A stretch of 60,061 nt of DNA from Actinomycetota bacterium (GTDB lineage: Bacteria; Actinomycetota; Actinomycetes; Mycobacteriales; Pseudonocardiaceae), in assembly GCA_021324675.1 (NCBI GenBank), contig JAJPIR010000255.1:1-60061 (forward strand), given 5' to 3'. Below, one piece after another: positions 59,850-60,061 of this stretch. The translations under genes and the position numbers were made by a program. The notes below the pieces were generated by a model that was not told the DNA's origin, made no database searches, and was given only the letters and a program-made list of their open reading frames with translations. Positions within the stretch are counted from its first letter, which is position 1, and every line of letters begins with the position of its first letter.

Positions 59850-60061
59850 ATGCCACAGACGTACAAGATCGACCAGGCGGCGACCTTCGCAGGCGTCGCG
59901 CTGCTCTCGGTAGAACCGAAGGTTGCTTTCGGCAGCACCGAACAAGACCGCACCAGCGACGGCGTGCCGAAATGGGAGGCCCAGCTAGTAGCCGGTTTCC
60001 ATCAGTTCGGCAAGATCAATAACGAGATCTTGAAAGTCGGGGTGGTTGCACACACCAACCC
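59850..60061 (+). CDS. First gene of the element's transfer/maintenance operon (3' end outside window)
   Basis: The ATG at 59850 opens a frame that runs to the window edge (70 codons). The N-terminus MPQTYKIDQAATFAGVALL and ..QEDR-like (TEQDRTSDGVPKWEAQLVA) resembles the conserved small protein that precedes FtsK/TraB-type transfer genes in pSAM2-like elements. Its position right after the operator pair supports that. A ribosome-site-like GACGGGAA lies 8-15 bases upstream. Confidence 0.6.
   Translation, partial: MPQTYKIDQAATFAGVALLSVEPKVAFGSTEQDRTSDGVPKWEAQLVAGFHQFGKINNEILKVGVVAHTN

Noticed and set aside
1-60061. CRISPR arrays
   Set aside because: The tandem repeats found (21, 25, 33 and 105 bp) are coding or simple duplications with no unique spacers between units.

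Overview
The window is high-GC DNA with short intergenic gaps, GTG and TTG starts, many ATGA stop/start overlaps and typical actinobacterial families: RsbW/STAS partner switching, FDXHR zinc proteins, a trypco2 domain, mycothiol-type ArsC, KorSA/Pif-like regulators and a RepSA-like initiator. It comes from an actinobacterium, probably near Pseudonocardiales or Mycobacteriales; genus is not resolvable. No rRNA gene, complete tRNA gene or CRISPR array was seen. The number of frameshifted or truncated genes is high (about 15 clear cases), so this is an accessory region with much turnover.

Layout. 1-8.7 kb: small cysteine-rich proteins at the left edge (a partial gene and an FDXHR protein), a universal stress protein with a good sigma-A-type promoter, a frameshifted Nudix gene, a large uncharacterised protein, a TMEM175-type channel, a TetR/nitroreductase divergent pair and a truncated thioesterase. 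8.9-13.9 kb: a signalling block with a PAS-GGDEF-EAL protein whose catalytic motifs are degenerate, two tandem RsbW-like kinases with duplicated leaders, and two STAS antagonists. 14.1-21.7 kb: gltD without gltB, a lone ubiquitin-like (multiubiquitin-family) protein, an IS6-type remnant, a trypco2-Sel1 protein, a TauE/SafE-cupredoxin membrane protein, and DUF3618/DUF4235-like and RsbW remnants. 21.7-26.2 kb: an RsbW-like kinase, arsenic genes (arsR, a half-length aquaporin and arsC overlapping by 4 bp, divergent from arsI), and an XRE/SDR pair. 26.2-33.5 kb: a beta-propeller remnant, nrtS, and a four-gene Zn/Mn-type ABC transporter behind a palindrome, then DUF167 and two DUF202 genes. 33.5-41.9 kb: a minus-strand GntR, fused ferredoxin-NrfD, molybdopterin oxidoreductase and Mrp cluster, with a lactamase-fold/rhodanese protein upstream, which suggests respiratory sulfur-compound metabolism. 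42-49.2 kb: a secreted protein, SDR fragments, a phospholipase-D-like enzyme, a PRC-barrel protein, repeat-rich helical proteins and a higBA toxin-antitoxin pair.

The right-hand 11 kb is a mosaic of integrative elements of the pSAM2 type (AICEs). Two 3' fragments of tRNA-Phe (49.33 and 52.20 kb) look like attachment sites. Between them lie pnuC, a broken glycosyltransferase, a fragment of a replication gene and the C-terminus of a tyrosine integrase. Beyond the second site are a RepSA-like initiator, a structured repeat R1, a lower-GC two-gene ATPase + DUF4276 cassette (a split OLD/PARIS-like defence candidate), an internally deleted copy of the rep gene, a DUF3578 (McrB-N-like) + PD-(D/E)XK nuclease, a second copy of the structured repeat (R2), a Pif-like Nudix gene, a KorSA-like GntR and the start of a further operon. 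The most interesting proposal is that defence genes were loaded into this element beside its rep gene, between duplicated rep and R sequences.
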